A DNA stretch of 64,000 nucleotides from positions 170,417 to 234,416 of the forward strand of contig NZ_JANFNG010000008.1 in the NCBI RefSeq assembly GCF_024436035.1, written 5' to 3'. This document shows, piece by piece, positions 7,044 through 16,985 of the stretch. The notes beneath the pieces were generated by a model. That model was not told where the DNA came from. It ran no database searches and saw nothing but the letters and a program-made list of their open reading frames with translations. Position numbers and translations under genes: made by a program. How positions within the stretch are numbered: the stretch's first letter is position 1; each line of letters begins with the position of its first letter. This DNA comes from Streptomyces humicola (GTDB taxonomy: Bacteria > Actinomycetota > Actinomycetes > Streptomycetales > Streptomycetaceae).

Positions 7044-8690
7044 TCAGTGGTGGCCGTGGCCGCTGGTGATCTCCTCGTGCTCCTCGACGGTCGGCTTCGG
7101 GATCTGGCTGCCCTCGCCGTAGAAGCCCTGCGACAGCTTCGCCCGCATCTTGGTCATCGTGCCGATCTTCCGCCGGACACCGTTCTCGTCGACCTCAGGC
7201 CCGACCTCGATCGGCTGCGGCTGCTCATGCTGGGTCAGCGTGTACAGCGTGTCCTGCGGCAGCGGCTCGTGCACCTCGATGAACTCACCATGGGGCAGCC
7301 GCTTGATCACACCGGTCTCCCGGCCGTGCAGCACCTTGTCCTTGTCACGCCGCTGCAGACCCAGGCAGATCCGCTTGGTGGCGACGAACGTCAGCAACGG
7401 CAGCAGGAAGAACCCGATCCGCACGAACCACGTCACCGCATTGATCGACAGGTGGAAGTGCGTGGCCACGATGTCGTTGCCGCCACCGAGCAGCAGCACC
7501 AGATACCAAGCGATCCACGCCGCACCCACACCCGTACGTACCGGGTGGTTCCGCGGACGGTCCAGGATGTGGTGCTCACGCTTGTCACCGGTCACCCACG
7601 ACTCGATGAAGGGGTAGACAGCGATCGCCGCCAGTACGAGCGGGAAGATCATCAGCGGCACGAACACGCCCAACTGGAGCGTGTGGCCGAGGAAGTTGAT
7701 CTCCCAGCCGGGCATGGCGCGGATCAGGCCCTCGGAAAAGCCCATGTACCAGTCGGGCTGGGCGCCGGTGGAGACCTGGTCCGGCCGGTACGGGCCGTAC
7801 TCCCAGATCGGGTTGATCGACGCCAGCGCCGCCATCCCGGCGATCACGCCGAACACCAGGAAGAAGAAACCACCCGCCTTGGCCATGTACACCGGCAGCA
7901 GCGGCATGCCGACCACGTTCTTCTCCGTGCGGCCGGGACCGGGGAACTGCGTGTGCTTGTGGTAGAAGACCAGGATCAGGTGCGCCACCAGCAGACCCGC
8001 CATGATCCCCGGCAGCAGCAGGATGTGGATCGTGTAGAACCGCGCCACGAAGTCATGGCCCGGGAACTCCCCGCCGAACAGGAACATCGACAGGTAGGTG
8101 CCCACGATCGGCACCGACAGGATCGCGCCCTCCATGAACCGCACACCGGTACCGGAGAGCAGGTCGTCGGGGAGCGAGTAGCCGGTGAAGCCGGTGAACA
8201 TGCCCAGCACCAGCAGCAGGAAGCCGAACAGCCAGTTGATCTCACGCGGCTTGCGGAACGCGCCGGTGAAGAACACCCGCATCATGTGAACCAGCATCGC
8301 GGCGATGAAGACGATCGCCGCCCAGTGGTGGATCTGGCGGATCAGCAGACCGCCGCGCACCTCGAAGCTGATGTTCATCGTCGAGGCGAACGCCTCGGAC
8401 ATGCGGATGCCCTGCAACGGCACATACGGCCCGCTGTAGACCACCTCGTTCATGCTCGGGTGGAAGAACAGCGTCAGGTACACACCCGTCAGGATGATGA
8501 TGATGAAGCTGTAGAGCGCGACCTCACCCAGCATGAACGACCAGTGGTCGGGAAAGATCTTGCGCATGTTCGCCTTGGCCAGGCTGTAGATCCCCAGCCG
8601 GCCGTCGGCCCAGTCCGCCACCCGCTCACCGGCAGGAGCCTTCCCCCGCCTCGCAGTGGCGTCGTTCGTCGCGTGGCTTGCAGTGCTCAT
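7044..8690 (-). CDS. qcrB: Cytochrome bc1 complex cytochrome b subunit
   Basis: QcrB is the membrane quinol-oxidising subunit of the menaquinol:cytochrome c reductase that forms a supercomplex with the aa3 oxidase. At 548 residues it is the long actinobacterial form. Heme-b histidines lie in RQIHHWAAIVFIAAMLVHMM and in YTIHILLLPGIM/LLVAHLILVFYHKH. The quinol-site motif appears as PDWYMGFSEG, the actinobacterial version of PEWY. About nine membrane segments are seen, followed by a long charged C-terminal tail rich in His/Glu. The ATG overlaps the qcrA stop (ATGA), and the operon ends at the hairpin downstream. Confidence 0.97.
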   Translation of the reverse strand: MSTASHATNDATARRGKAPAGERVADWADGRLGIYSLAKANMRKIFPDHWSFMLGEVALYSFIIIILTGVYLTLFFHPSMNEVVYSGPYVPLQGIRMSEAFASTMNISFEVRGGLLIRQIHHWAAIVFIAAMLVHMMRVFFTGAFRKPREINWLFGFLLLVLGMFTGFTGYSLPDDLLSGTGVRFMEGAILSVPIVGTYLSMFLFGGEFPGHDFVARFYTIHILLLPGIMAGLLVAHLILVFYHKHTQFPGPGRTEKNVVGMPLLPVYMAKAGGFFFLVFGVIAGMAALASINPIWEYGPYRPDQVSTGAQPDWYMGFSEGLIRAMPGWEINFLGHTLQLGVFVPLMIFPLVLAAIAVYPFIESWVTGDKREHHILDRPRNHPVRTGVGAAWIAWYLVLLLGGGNDIVATHFHLSINAVTWFVRIGFFLLPLLTFVATKRICLGLQRRDKDKVLHGRETGVIKRLPHGEFIEVHEPLPQDTLYTLTQHEQPQPIEVGPEVDENGVRRKIGTMTKMRAKLSQGFYGEGSQIPKPTVEEHEEITSGHGHH

Positions 8691-9754
8691 CCGCGCTCCC
8701 AGAAGCTCGGGCCGACGGGTTCGGTGAAGTCGCCGAGTGCCTCGAGGTTGCCCTGCGCGTTCACGCCGATCTGCAGCTGCGGCAGGGCGTGTCCGGCCGG
8801 GCCGAAGATCACGCGGCCGCCGTCGGAGAGGTCGAACGTCGACTGGTGGCAGGGGCAGAGCACGTGGTGGGTCTGCTGCTCGTAGAGGCTGATCGGGCAG
8901 CCGACGTGCGTGCAGATCTTGGAGAACGCCACGATGCCGTCGTGCGACCAGTCGAGCTCACGCTTGTCCTTGATGTCCTGCGGGTGCAGGCGGACGAGCA
9001 TGAGCGCGGCCTTGGCCAGCTCGGTCTGGTAGTTGGGGTCGTCCTCGCTGAAGCCCTGCGGCTGCGCGAAGGTCAGTGAGCCGACCTGGATGTCCTCGGG
9101 GCGTAGCGGCTGATTGGTGTTCATGTTCATCAGCTCGAGGCCCTTGCGCCACGCGGTGTGGCGGAGCTTGTCCTCCGGCAGCGGGCCGAGGTCGCGCAGG
9201 AGCACGAGCCCGGAGAGCGGCACCATGGCCAGCGCGCCGAACATCGTGTTGCGGATCAGCTTGCGGCGGCCGAACTGGCTCTCCTTGGCGCCCTGCCTGA
9301 AGTCGGCCAGTACCTGGGCCTTGACCTCGGGCTCGGCCTCGATCGGGTGACGCTCTTGGGGCATCTCCTCGTCGGACATCAGCGTGCGGGCCCAGTGGAC
9401 CGCGCCGGCGCCGATGCAGAACAGGGCGAGGCCCAGCGTGAGCCCGAGGGCGAAGTTCAGCGCGCTGACGTGCCCGAACGGGAAGATGTAGACGATCTTG
9501 TCGATCGGCAGGGCCACATACGACGCGATGAAGCCGACGGTGGCCAGCATCGAGATCGTGAACAGCAGCGCCACGGTGCGCTCTGAGCGCTTAGCGGCCT
9601 GCTCGTCGATGTCCTGGCGGCGCGGCTCGTGGGGCGGCAGACCAGGGTCGGCGAACGGGCCGTCCGTGACCGCTACCGTCCCCTCGTGCCCGCTTGTCCG
9701 CTCAGGGAACTTTTCTTCTGACATGTCCTCGTGGGATCCAGGCTGGCTACTCAT
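8687..9754 (-). CDS. qcrA: Rieske iron-sulfur subunit of the bc1 complex
   Basis: QcrA carries the 2Fe-2S cluster that takes electrons from menaquinol. The 355-residue protein has the actinobacterial layout: a long acidic N-terminus, three membrane segments (about 60-80, 95-117 and 169-187) and a C-terminal Rieske domain with CTHVGC (281-286) and CPCHQS (300-305), whose two Cys and two His bind the cluster. It overlaps qcrC and qcrB by four bases at each end, so translation of the three genes is tightly coupled. Confidence 0.97.
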   Translation of the reverse strand: MSSQPGSHEDMSEEKFPERTSGHEGTVAVTDGPFADPGLPPHEPRRQDIDEQAAKRSERTVALLFTISMLATVGFIASYVALPIDKIVYIFPFGHVSALNFALGLTLGLALFCIGAGAVHWARTLMSDEEMPQERHPIEAEPEVKAQVLADFRQGAKESQFGRRKLIRNTMFGALAMVPLSGLVLLRDLGPLPEDKLRHTAWRKGLELMNMNTNQPLRPEDIQVGSLTFAQPQGFSEDDPNYQTELAKAALMLVRLHPQDIKDKRELDWSHDGIVAFSKICTHVGCPISLYEQQTHHVLCPCHQSTFDLSDGGRVIFGPAGHALPQLQIGVNAQGNLEALGDFTEPVGPSFWERG

Positions 9755-10557
9755 GACTTCCTGGCCTTCGTGGTCCGAGCGGCGACCCAGACCGCCACGG
9801 CGATCATCGCGCCGAGACCGAAGATCCAGCCGAACAGGCCCTCACTCACCGGGCCGAGGCCACCGAGCTCCAGGCCGCCCTCGCTGGGCGAGCTGCTCGA
9901 GTCGACCTTGCCGAGGTAGGCGACGATGTCCTTCTTGTCCTTCTCCGGCATGGTGCTGTCGGGGAAGGACGGCATGTTCTGCGGGCCGGTGAGCATGGCC
10001 TCGTAGATGTACTTCGGCGGGATGCCGTTGAGGGTGGGGGCGAACTTGCCGTTCGACAGCGCACCACCCTTGCCGGACGCGTTGTGGCACTGCGCGCAGT
10101 TGGTGCGGAACAGCTGGCCGCCGTTGGCGATGTCCGCGCCGTCCGGGCTGTACTGCTGCTTCGTCGGGATCGACGGGCCGGGGCCGAGCGAGGCGATGTA
10201 CGCAGCCAGCTGGTCGATCTGCGTCTGGTTGTAGATCGCCTTCTTACGCGGGATCTGCGCGCCGGGCTGCTGGGCGGGCATGCGGCCGGTGCCGACCTGG
10301 AAGTCGACCGCCGCGGAGCCGACGCCCACCAGGCTCGGGCCGGTGCTCGTTCCCTGCCCGGAGGCGCCGTGGCAGGTAGCGCAGCCGACGGAGTAGAGCT
10401 TCTTGCCCTCCTCGATGGCGAGGGACTGGGATGAGTCGGCCTGCGCCTTCTCAGCCGGCGCGAAAGCGGCGTACAGCCCCCCGGTGGCCGCGAGCGCGAA
10501 GAGTAGGACGACGAGCGCGGCCAGCGGGTGGCGCCGTCGTGCGGAGAGCTTTTTCAC
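9751..10557 (-). CDS. qcrC: Diheme cytochrome c subunit of the bc1 complex
   Basis: QcrC replaces soluble cytochrome c by passing electrons from the bc1 complex straight to the aa3 oxidase. The 268-residue protein has an N-terminal membrane anchor or signal (about 11-33), two CxxCH heme sites (CATCH at 59-63 and CAQCH at 154-158), and a C-terminal membrane helix (about 236-258). The two heme domains are the known tandem arrangement of actinobacteria. It is preceded by ctaE, 86 bases away, with a GC-rich hairpin in the gap (about 10604-10626) that might tune read-through. Confidence 0.96.
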   Translation of the reverse strand: MKKLSARRRHPLAALVVLLFALAATGGLYAAFAPAEKAQADSSQSLAIEEGKKLYSVGCATCHGASGQGTSTGPSLVGVGSAAVDFQVGTGRMPAQQPGAQIPRKKAIYNQTQIDQLAAYIASLGPGPSIPTKQQYSPDGADIANGGQLFRTNCAQCHNASGKGGALSNGKFAPTLNGIPPKYIYEAMLTGPQNMPSFPDSTMPEKDKKDIVAYLGKVDSSSSPSEGGLELGGLGPVSEGLFGWIFGLGAMIAVAVWVAARTTKARKS

Positions 10558-10643
10558 GGATTACCCCGGTGTCAGGATCTTCTACGTCGATGCTTCTGAA
10601 GGGGTCCCCCCGCTGAGCAGGGGGAGGGCCCGGTGCGAGCCCG

Positions 10644-11264
10644 TTACTTGATCAGGTAGATCGTGGCGAAGAGGCCGATCCAGACGACATCGACGAAGTG
10701 CCAGTAGTAGGACACGACAATCGCCGCCGTGGCCTGTTCATGGGTGAACCTCCTGGCCGCGTACGTCCTGCCGAGGACCAGCAGGAAGGCGATCAGACCG
10801 CCCGTCACGTGCAACCCGTGGAAGCCGGTGGTCAGGTAGAACACCGAGCCGTAAGGGCTGGAGCTGAGCGAGAGGCCGTCGTTCCTGACCAGGTCCGTGT
10901 ACTCGAAGATCTGGCCGCCGATGAAGACCGCGCCCATGATGAAGGTGATCGTGAACCACCGGCGGAGCTTCTTCACGTCACCGCGCTCGGCGGCGAAGAC
11001 GCCGAGCTGGCAGGTGAGCGAGGAGAGCACGAGCACCGTGGTGTTGCACGACGCGAACGGCACGTTCAGATGGTCGTTCTGGCTGTGCCAGAAGGCCGTC
11101 CCGGTCACAGACCGCAGGGTGAAGTACATCGCGAAGAGGGCCGCGAAGAACATCAGCTCGGAACTCAGCCAGATGATGGTTCCGACGCTGGTGAGGTTCG
11201 GCCGGTTGACCGACGGGTGCGCGTGCCCGGTTTCTACTGCTGTTGCTGTCGCCACGACCGACAT
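10644..11264 (-). CDS. ctaE: Cytochrome c oxidase subunit III (heme-copper oxidase)
   Basis: CtaE is the third core subunit of the aa3 oxidase. The 206-residue, five-helix protein has the short bacterial form, with [14 protein letters not shown] near the start, [10 protein letters not shown] in the middle and [14 protein letters not shown] near the end; these His and Glu/Asp positions are family hallmarks. It heads ctaE-qcrC-qcrA-qcrB. The start codon lies inside a 19-bp palindrome and no good ribosome site precedes it, which suggests a leaderless or structure-controlled start. Confidence 0.95.
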   Translation of the reverse strand: MSVVATATAVETGHAHPSVNRPNLTSVGTIIWLSSELMFFAALFAMYFTLRSVTGTAFWHSQNDHLNVPFASCNTTVLVLSSLTCQLGVFAAERGDVKKLRRWFTITFIMGAVFIGGQIFEYTDLVRNDGLSLSSSPYGSVFYLTTGFHGLHVTGGLIAFLLVLGRTYAARRFTHEQATAAIVVSYYWHFVDVVWIGLFATIYLIK

Positions 11265-11274
11265 TATGTCGGTC
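11256..11274. promoter_or_regulatory. Palindrome spanning the ctaE start codon
   Basis: Nine-base arms GACCGACAT and ATGTCGGTC flank a single central base, and the ctaE ATG (11264-11262) is inside it. As RNA it can fold into an 8-bp hairpin that buries the start; as DNA it could be a dimeric operator. Which, if either, is used cannot be decided from sequence. Confidence 0.4.
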
Positions 11275-11537
11275 GCTTATCTCGTGCTGACTCCGGGGGG
11301 TACCCCTCGGTGTGTCAAGGCACTCCGGGGTACTCGCGTGGCGTATCGCAGGAGTCCCCCGAAGGAGCGAAGAGAGGCGGAAGCGCAGGTGGTGACGGGC
11401 CGTCGGCAAGGGCCCGGATCCGCGGCGCGGCGGTCGATGGTGCGGTTCCGGTGTGACCGAACCCTCCTCGGGCACGTTGTCCGGGGAGTAGCATCCAGGC
11501 GTCCGCGCTGCGAACCCTCAACGAGGAGGCACCGCCC

Positions 11538-11948
11538 ATGGAGCAGGCACCCGCCACGGTGCTCGTCTACAGCGACGACAGGAACGTCCGTGAGCAGGTC
11601 CGTCTCGCCGCCGGGCGCAGGCCCGCCGCCGACGTGCCGCCGGTGGAGTTCCTCGAATGCGCGACCCAGCCCGCGGTGCTGGCCGCGCTCGACCGGGGCG
11701 GTATCGATGTCTGCGTGCTCGACGGCGAGGCCGTGCCGTCCGGGGGCATGGGCATCTGCCGCCAGATCAAGGACGAGATCTTCCACTGTCCTCCGGTGCT
11801 GGTGCTCATCGGGCGGCCGGAGGACGCGTGGCTTGCGACCTGGAGCCGGGCCGATGCCGTGGTGACGCACCCGATCGACCCGGTGGCCCTCGCGGACGCC
11901 CTCGCCGGCCTGCTGCGCAACCGCCTGACGGCCTCCAACAACGGCTAG
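11538..11948 (+). CDS. Receiver-domain-like protein without output domain
   Basis: The 136-residue protein has the alternating beta/alpha pattern of a CheY-type receiver (VLVYSDDRNVREQV at the start, CVLDGEAVPSGGMGICRQI in the middle). LDGEAVPSGG stands where the phospho-acceptor Asp and its loop would be, and the Lys expected near the end is not obvious. It may therefore be a degenerate receiver that binds partners without phosphorylation. It is conserved beside the cytochrome genes in streptomycetes and divergent from ctaE. AGGAGG lies about 10 bases before the ATG. Confidence 0.75.
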   Translation: MEQAPATVLVYSDDRNVREQVRLAAGRRPAADVPPVEFLECATQPAVLAALDRGGIDVCVLDGEAVPSGGMGICRQIKDEIFHCPPVLVLIGRPEDAWLATWSRADAVVTHPIDPVALADALAGLLRNRLTASNNG

Positions 11949-11970
11949 GCCGGACGGGCAGGCCTGAGGG

Positions 11971-13290
11971 CTACCGCTGCGGTGTGAGGCGGGCGGGGGT
12001 TCCGCCGCGCCCCCCGACTGCGTTGCTGTGGGCGCTCAGCGCGGCCTGCTCGGCCGGGGTGCCGCGCGTGCTCTCACCGCTCTGGCCCTGTATCGCGCTG
12101 CCCTTCTTCCACTGGTCCCAGGACAGGTTCCAGTCACCGAAGCCGTTGCCGAACGGCTCCATCTTGGCGCCGTTGCTGTTGACGACCTGCACTATGTCGC
12201 CCGGCCGCACCTCGTTGAAGAACCAGTGCGCGTTGTCGGTGCTCATGCCCGTGCAGCCGTGGCTGACGTTGGCCGAGCCCTGGGAGCCCACCGACCAGGG
12301 TGCGGCATGCACGAACTCGCCGCTCCAGGTGAGCCGGACGGCCCAGTAGACCGGCAGGTCGTAGGAGTTGGAGCTGCCGTCGGGGATGCCGATGGTGCTG
12401 CTCTTCATCCGCACGAAGGCTTCCCGGTCGATGACCACCTTGATACCGTTGCGCGTCTCGAAGCCCGGTTTGCCGGTAGTGATGGGTATGGTCCGTTCCG
12501 TCTGGCCGTTGCGGCTGATGGTGAGTTCGTGTGCGCCGGCGTCGGTGACGGCTATGACCTTGTCGCCGGTGTGCATGGACAGCGGTGCGGAGGGGCCACC
12601 GTAGACCTTGCCCCAGATGCGCTGGCCCTCCAGGGAGCTGGAGACGTATATGTCCGTGTTCGCGGGCCAGTAGTCGCGCGGCCGGAAGTGCAGGGTGCGG
12701 TCGTCGACCCAGTACCAGGAGCCCACGACGGCCGGGGAGCTGGTGACGTGCAGCGAACGCTCGACGACGGCACGGGCTGCAGCGCCCTTGACCGGGCTGC
12801 TGAGCGCGGCGGTGATCGGCTGTCCGACCCCGTAGGTACCGGCGTCGGGGCCGAAGGTGACGCGGATGGTGTTGTCGGCCGCCTTGGTGTCGAAGCCGAT
12901 GGTCTGCAGGCCCGGCCGGTGGTCGGAGTTCTCCGTGCTCACCCGGACGGTGTAATGCACCCCTGGGACGAGCTGAGAGGTGCTGTGCCACGACTTGTCG
13001 TCGGCGCCGAGTTCGCCCCGCACGTAGCGGCCTGTGCCGTCCGTGGCGGTGACGTCGGTGATCCGGTTGCCCCCCTTGATGGCTATCTGCAGCGGCTTGG
13101 TCGGGTCGGCCTGCTTGGCACCGTCCGGATCGCTGTAGGTGACCTGTCCGGTGGCGTCGTAGGGCTTCCCGGCCTGCGGGTTCCCCCCCGAACTGCTGCA
13201 AGAAGTGGTGAGCCCCGCCGTCAGAGGCGCGAGAAGCGCGAGATACGAGGCGCGGCAGAGCGCCGACCGGCATCGAGGAGTGTGGCTCAT
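11971..13290 (-). CDS. L,D-transpeptidase (YkuD) lipoprotein with Ig-like domains
   Basis: The enzyme makes 3-3 crosslinks in peptidoglycan. The chosen ATG gives 439 residues with a signal peptide and a likely lipid-modified Cys31 (the box LTTSC is a weak match). Two immunoglobulin-like domains (about 65-145 and 145-240) precede the YkuD domain, whose catalytic motif SHGCTGMS (343-350) gives His344 and Cys346, with an upstream His at GEFVHAAPW (324-332). This is the streptomycete/mycobacterial LdtMt2-type layout. The C-terminal about 45 residues are low complexity. It lies between the two oxidase operons with no functional link evident. Confidence 0.93.
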   Translation of the reverse strand: MSHTPRCRSALCRASYLALLAPLTAGLTTSCSSSGGNPQAGKPYDATGQVTYSDPDGAKQADPTKPLQIAIKGGNRITDVTATDGTGRYVRGELGADDKSWHSTSQLVPGVHYTVRVSTENSDHRPGLQTIGFDTKAADNTIRVTFGPDAGTYGVGQPITAALSSPVKGAAARAVVERSLHVTSSPAVVGSWYWVDDRTLHFRPRDYWPANTDIYVSSSLEGQRIWGKVYGGPSAPLSMHTGDKVIAVTDAGAHELTISRNGQTERTIPITTGKPGFETRNGIKVVIDREAFVRMKSSTIGIPDGSSNSYDLPVYWAVRLTWSGEFVHAAPWSVGSQGSANVSHGCTGMSTDNAHWFFNEVRPGDIVQVVNSNGAKMEPFGNGFGDWNLSWDQWKKGSAIQGQSGESTRGTPAEQAALSAHSNAVGGRGGTPARLTPQR

Positions 13291-13429
13291 GGTCACACGG
13301 TAAGAAGAATCACCCCACTCGGCGCGTTGCGTACCGTCAAATGGGGCACGCCGCGCATCAGGGGGTTTCCGCTCCGGGCGCATCCCGCCGTTGCCGCCGT
13401 TGACGAGCACGCGCCGCCCGTACGGACGA

Positions 13430-13470
13430 GGCCGGGGCCCGGACGCCGTCGTGGCGCCCGGGCCCCGGCC
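13430..13470 (-). terminator. ctaCDF terminator hairpin
   Basis: GGCCGGGGCCCG (13430-13441) and its exact complement (13459-13470) enclose a 17-base loop, 32 bases past the ctaF stop. It should end the ctaC-ctaD-ctaF transcript. Confidence 0.65.
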
Positions 13471-13502
13471 CGGTGTACTAGTGGTGCAGGTGCGGGTGCG
13501 GA

Positions 13503-13901
13503 TCAGTAGCGCTGGTCCTCGCCCCGGTAGTACTCGAAGACCCATCCCCACAGAGCGATCAGGATGACCGGCACGGAGAAGTAGAGCAGCCACCAGCCGA
13601 AGATGACGCCCATGAAGGCCAGCGCACCGCCGATCCCGAGGAAGAGCGGCTGCCAGCTGTGCGGGCTGAAGAAGCCCAGCTCACCGGCGTCGTCGGCGAC
13701 ATCTGCGTCCTCGCGGTCCTGTGCACCGGTGTCGGCGCGGCGCGCGGTGAAGGCCAGGTAGTAGCCGATCATCACGCTCAGGCCGAAGGCCATGAACAGG
13801 GCCGTAGTGCCGGCGGTCTCGTGCGACCACAGGCCGTAGATGATGGCGACGGCGAGGATGAACACCGCCAGCCACAGGAACATCTTGCCCTGGAGCTTCA
13901 C
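13503..13901 (-). CDS. ctaF: Cytochrome c oxidase subunit IV (actinobacterial type)
   Basis: CtaF is the small fourth subunit of the actinobacterial aa3 oxidase. The 132-residue protein has four hydrophobic segments (about 7-24, 31-50, 85-103 and 106-122) with a charged Asp-rich loop between the second and third, as in this family. It starts at GTG and overlaps the ctaD stop by four bases (GTGA), so it is the last gene of ctaC-ctaD-ctaF. Confidence 0.93.
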   Translation of the reverse strand: MKLQGKMFLWLAVFILAVAIIYGLWSHETAGTTALFMAFGLSVMIGYYLAFTARRADTGAQDREDADVADDAGELGFFSPHSWQPLFLGIGGALAFMGVIFGWWLLYFSVPVILIALWGWVFEYYRGEDQRY

Positions 13902-15640
13902 TTGCCGGCCTCCTTGCCCTCGGCGCCGGCCAGGGCCGCCTCCTTGCCGTGCTGCTCCAACTGGTCGAGCGCGGCGATCTCCGGGTGATGGAGGTCGAAC
14001 GCCGGGGATTCGGAGCGGATCCGCGGCAGGCTGGTGAAGTTGTGCCGCGGCGGCGGGCAGGAGGTTGCCCACTCCAGCGAACGGCCGTAACCCCACGGGT
14101 CGTCGACCTCGACCTTCTTGCCGTACTTCGCCGTCTTCCACACGTTGTAGAGGAACGGCAGGATCGACAGGCCGAGCAGGAACGAACCGATAGTGGAGAC
14201 CGTGTTGAGCGTGGTGAACCCGTCGGAGGGCAGGTACGAGGCGTAGCGGCGCGGCATGCCCTCGACGCCCAGCCAGTGCTGGACGAGGAAGGTGGTGTGG
14301 AAGCCGATGAAGAGCGTCCAGAAGGTGATCTTGCCGAGCCGCTCGTCGAGCATCTTGCCGGTCATCTTCGGCCACCAGAAGTGGAAGCCGGCGAACATCG
14401 CGAAGACGACGGTACCGAAGACCACGTAGTGGAAGTGGGCCACCACGAAGTACGAGTCGGAGACGTGGAAGTCCAGCGGCGGCGCGGCCAGGATGACTCC
14501 GGTCAGACCGCCGAAGGTGAACGTGACCAGGAAGCCGATCGTCCACAGCATCGGGGTCTCGAAGCTCAAGGACCCCTTCCACATCGTGCCGATCCAGTTG
14601 AAGAACTTCACGCCGGTCGGCACCGCGATGAGGAACGTCATGAAGGAGAAGAACGGCAGGAGCACACCGCCCGTGACGTACATGTGGTGCGCCCAGACGG
14701 TGACCGACAGACCCGCGATGGTGATCGTCGCACCGATCAGGCCGATGTAGCCGAACATCGGCTTACGGCTGAAGACCGGGATCACCTCGGAGATGATGCC
14801 GAAGAACGGCAGCGCGATGATGTAGACCTCGGGATGGCCGAAGAACCAGAACAGGTGCTGCCACAGCAGCGCACCGCCGTTCGCCGCGTCGAAGACATGC
14901 GCCCCGAATTTGCGGTCCGCCTCCAGCGCCAGCAGCGCGGCGGCGAGCACCGGGAACGCGATCAGCACCAGCACACCGGTGAGCAGCACGTTCCACACGA
15001 AGATCGGCATACGGAACATCGTCATGCCGGGTGCGCGCATGCAGATGATCGTGGTGATGAAGTTGACCGAACCGAGAATGGTGCCGAAGCCGGAGAGGGC
15101 CAGACCCATGATCCACATATCGGCGCCGACGCCCGGCGAGCGGACCGCGTCCGACAGCGGGGAGTAGGCGAACCAGCCGAAGTCCGCGGCGCCCTGCGGG
15201 GTGAGGAAGCCGCCCACCGCGATCAGCGAGCCGAACAGGTAGAGCCAGTAGGCGAACATGTTCAGCCGCGGGAACGCCACATCGGGCGCACCGATCTGCA
15301 GCGGCATGATCCAGTTCGCGAAGCCGGCGAACAGCGGCGTCGCGAACATCAGCAGCATGATCGTGCCGTGCATCGTGAACGCCTGGTCGAACTGCTCGTT
15401 CGTCAGGATCGTGTTGTCCGGCTGCGCCAGCTGGGCGCGCATCAGCAGCGCCATGATGCCGCCGATGAGGAAGAACGCGAACGACGTCGTCAGGTACAGC
15501 GTGCCGATCGTCTTGTGGTCGGTGGTCGTCAACCACTTCACAGCCGCGATGCCCGGCTGCTTCCGCCGCACGGGCGGGTGGTCCGCGACAGCGGTTCCGC
15601 CCCCCGCCGCGGCACCCTGGGATTCGTTAAGGATGCTCAC
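13898..15640 (-). CDS. ctaD: Cytochrome c oxidase subunit I
   Basis: CtaD is the catalytic subunit of the aa3 oxidase, with heme a, heme a3 and CuB. The 580-residue protein has twelve membrane segments. His91 in MHGTIM is a heme-a ligand, WFFGHPEVY (265-273) supplies CuB His269 with the cross-linked Tyr273, WAHHMYVTG supplies His318/His319, and AHFHYVVFG supplies His402 and His404. All expected ligands are intact. It lies four bases from ctaC and overlaps ctaF. Confidence 0.98.
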   Translation of the reverse strand: MSILNESQGAAAGGGTAVADHPPVRRKQPGIAAVKWLTTTDHKTIGTLYLTTSFAFFLIGGIMALLMRAQLAQPDNTILTNEQFDQAFTMHGTIMLLMFATPLFAGFANWIMPLQIGAPDVAFPRLNMFAYWLYLFGSLIAVGGFLTPQGAADFGWFAYSPLSDAVRSPGVGADMWIMGLALSGFGTILGSVNFITTIICMRAPGMTMFRMPIFVWNVLLTGVLVLIAFPVLAAALLALEADRKFGAHVFDAANGGALLWQHLFWFFGHPEVYIIALPFFGIISEVIPVFSRKPMFGYIGLIGATITIAGLSVTVWAHHMYVTGGVLLPFFSFMTFLIAVPTGVKFFNWIGTMWKGSLSFETPMLWTIGFLVTFTFGGLTGVILAAPPLDFHVSDSYFVVAHFHYVVFGTVVFAMFAGFHFWWPKMTGKMLDERLGKITFWTLFIGFHTTFLVQHWLGVEGMPRRYASYLPSDGFTTLNTVSTIGSFLLGLSILPFLYNVWKTAKYGKKVEVDDPWGYGRSLEWATSCPPPRHNFTSLPRIRSESPAFDLHHPEIAALDQLEQHGKEAALAGAEGKEAGK

Positions 15641-15643
15641 TTG

Positions 15644-16633
15644 TCAGCCTCCGACGGTGGTGGACACCGGCTGCTCGTTCGTCTTGGCGTCACGGGTGTT
15701 GCCCGTCGTCCCGATGCCCGCCGGGACGTATCCGGTCTGGCCCGCCTTCGCCAGGTCGGCCAGGTGCGCCTCGTACTGCGCGGGGGTCACGACCTTGACG
15801 TTGAACAGCATCCGGGAGTGGTCGACACCGCAAAGCTCGGCGCACTTCCCCCTGAAGGTGCCCAGCTTGTTCGGGGTGACCTGGAACTGGTTTGCGTGAC
15901 CCGGGATGACGTCCATCTTCATCAGGAACGGAATGATCCAGAAGGAGTGGATGACGTCGCGCGAGGTCAGGATGAACTTGACCGACTGGCCCTCCGGAAG
16001 CCACAGCGTCGGGCCGGGGCTCGGGTTGCCCGGGGTCCACTCACCGGGGGTTCCGGTCTCGTAGACGCCACCGGCCTTGCCGTTGTCCGCCGATCCCTGC
16101 AGCAGGGCCGGAGGAATGGAGGACAGCTCGGCCGGGACGGTGCTGTGAGTCGGGCTGCCGGGCACGTTCTCGATGTAGTTGAAGCCCCAGCTCCACTGGT
16201 AGCCGACCACGTTGATGACGTGGTCGGGCTTCTTGGAGACTTCGAGGAGCTTGGACTCGTCGCGGGCGGTGAAGTAGAAGAGGACCGCGACGATGACGAG
16301 GGGGACCACGGTGTACAGCGCCTCGATGGGCATGTTGTACCGGGTCTGCGGGGGAACTTCCACCTTTGTCCGGCTGCGCCGGTGGAAGATCACGCTCCAC
16401 ATGATGAGGCCCCAGACGAGCGCACCGGTCGCCAGCGCGGCGGCCCAGGAGCCCTGCCAGAGCGAAAGGATCCGCGGTGCCTCTTCCGTGGCGGGGCTCG
16501 GCATGCCGAGGCGGGGGAAGTCCTTGTAGGAGCAACCGGTTGCGGTCACCAGGACCAGGCCCGCGGCCAACGCCTGCGGCAACCGCCGCCGCATCGGGCG
16601 CCGCGACTTGCGGTCGGAGCCGTTGGGACTCAC
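15644..16633 (-). CDS. ctaC: Cytochrome c oxidase subunit II (lipoprotein)
   Basis: CtaC holds the CuA centre that receives electrons from QcrC. The 329-residue precursor has a signal peptide ending at TATGC, so Cys34 is probably lipid-modified. Two membrane helices follow (about 62-84 and 102-122), then a cupredoxin domain with CuA ligands His229, Cys264, Cys268, His272 and Met275 (CAELCGVDHSRM). A candidate -10, TAGGGT, lies at 16742-16737, giving a leader of about 100 nt. It is the first gene of ctaC-ctaD-ctaF. Confidence 0.97.
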   Translation of the reverse strand: MSPNGSDRKSRRPMRRRLPQALAAGLVLVTATGCSYKDFPRLGMPSPATEEAPRILSLWQGSWAAALATGALVWGLIMWSVIFHRRSRTKVEVPPQTRYNMPIEALYTVVPLVIVAVLFYFTARDESKLLEVSKKPDHVINVVGYQWSWGFNYIENVPGSPTHSTVPAELSSIPPALLQGSADNGKAGGVYETGTPGEWTPGNPSPGPTLWLPEGQSVKFILTSRDVIHSFWIIPFLMKMDVIPGHANQFQVTPNKLGTFRGKCAELCGVDHSRMLFNVKVVTPAQYEAHLADLAKAGQTGYVPAGIGTTGNTRDAKTNEQPVSTTVGG

Positions 16634-16985
16634 GTAGCGCCTTCCCGAGAGTCTCGCCCGCGCGTCCGGGTACCCGGCCGGTTGCGATCGGTCGGCGCCC
16701 TGGCGCAGGCAGGGTGTGGATGTTTATGCGGACCAAACCCTACTGGACGCTTTTTGGGGCCCCGCATGGAGGGGTACCAACGCGCCGGTGCCGCGCGCGT
16801 AAGGCCCCCGAAGGAGTGGTGATGCGATGTCAGCCGGCTCCGGCGGCGGGCCTGACTCCGCACGCCATCCGGCACGGCGCCGCTCCCGGTTCCGTGTCTG
16901 TCCAGTGCGTGTCTGCCCAGCTTGCGAGGGGTGAGCGTGCTCGGCCGGGTGCACCCCGGAACGCTCGGCCAAGCGGAGCGCTAGC
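16634..16985. other. Divergent promoter region between ctaC and the cysteine desulfurase gene
   Basis: No gene was found in this 352-base gap. It holds a TAGGGT -10-like hexamer for ctaC (16742-16737) and an AT-richer patch at about 16718-16755. Toward the right the sequence is GC-rich with no recognisable operator, although the two flanking units (respiratory oxidase and sulfur transfer) could share control here. Confidence 0.45.

Noticed and set aside
14000..16822. 957-codon plus-strand frame opposite ctaD/ctaC
   Set aside because: Antisense to two genes with all catalytic residues intact; the product has no recognisable domain.
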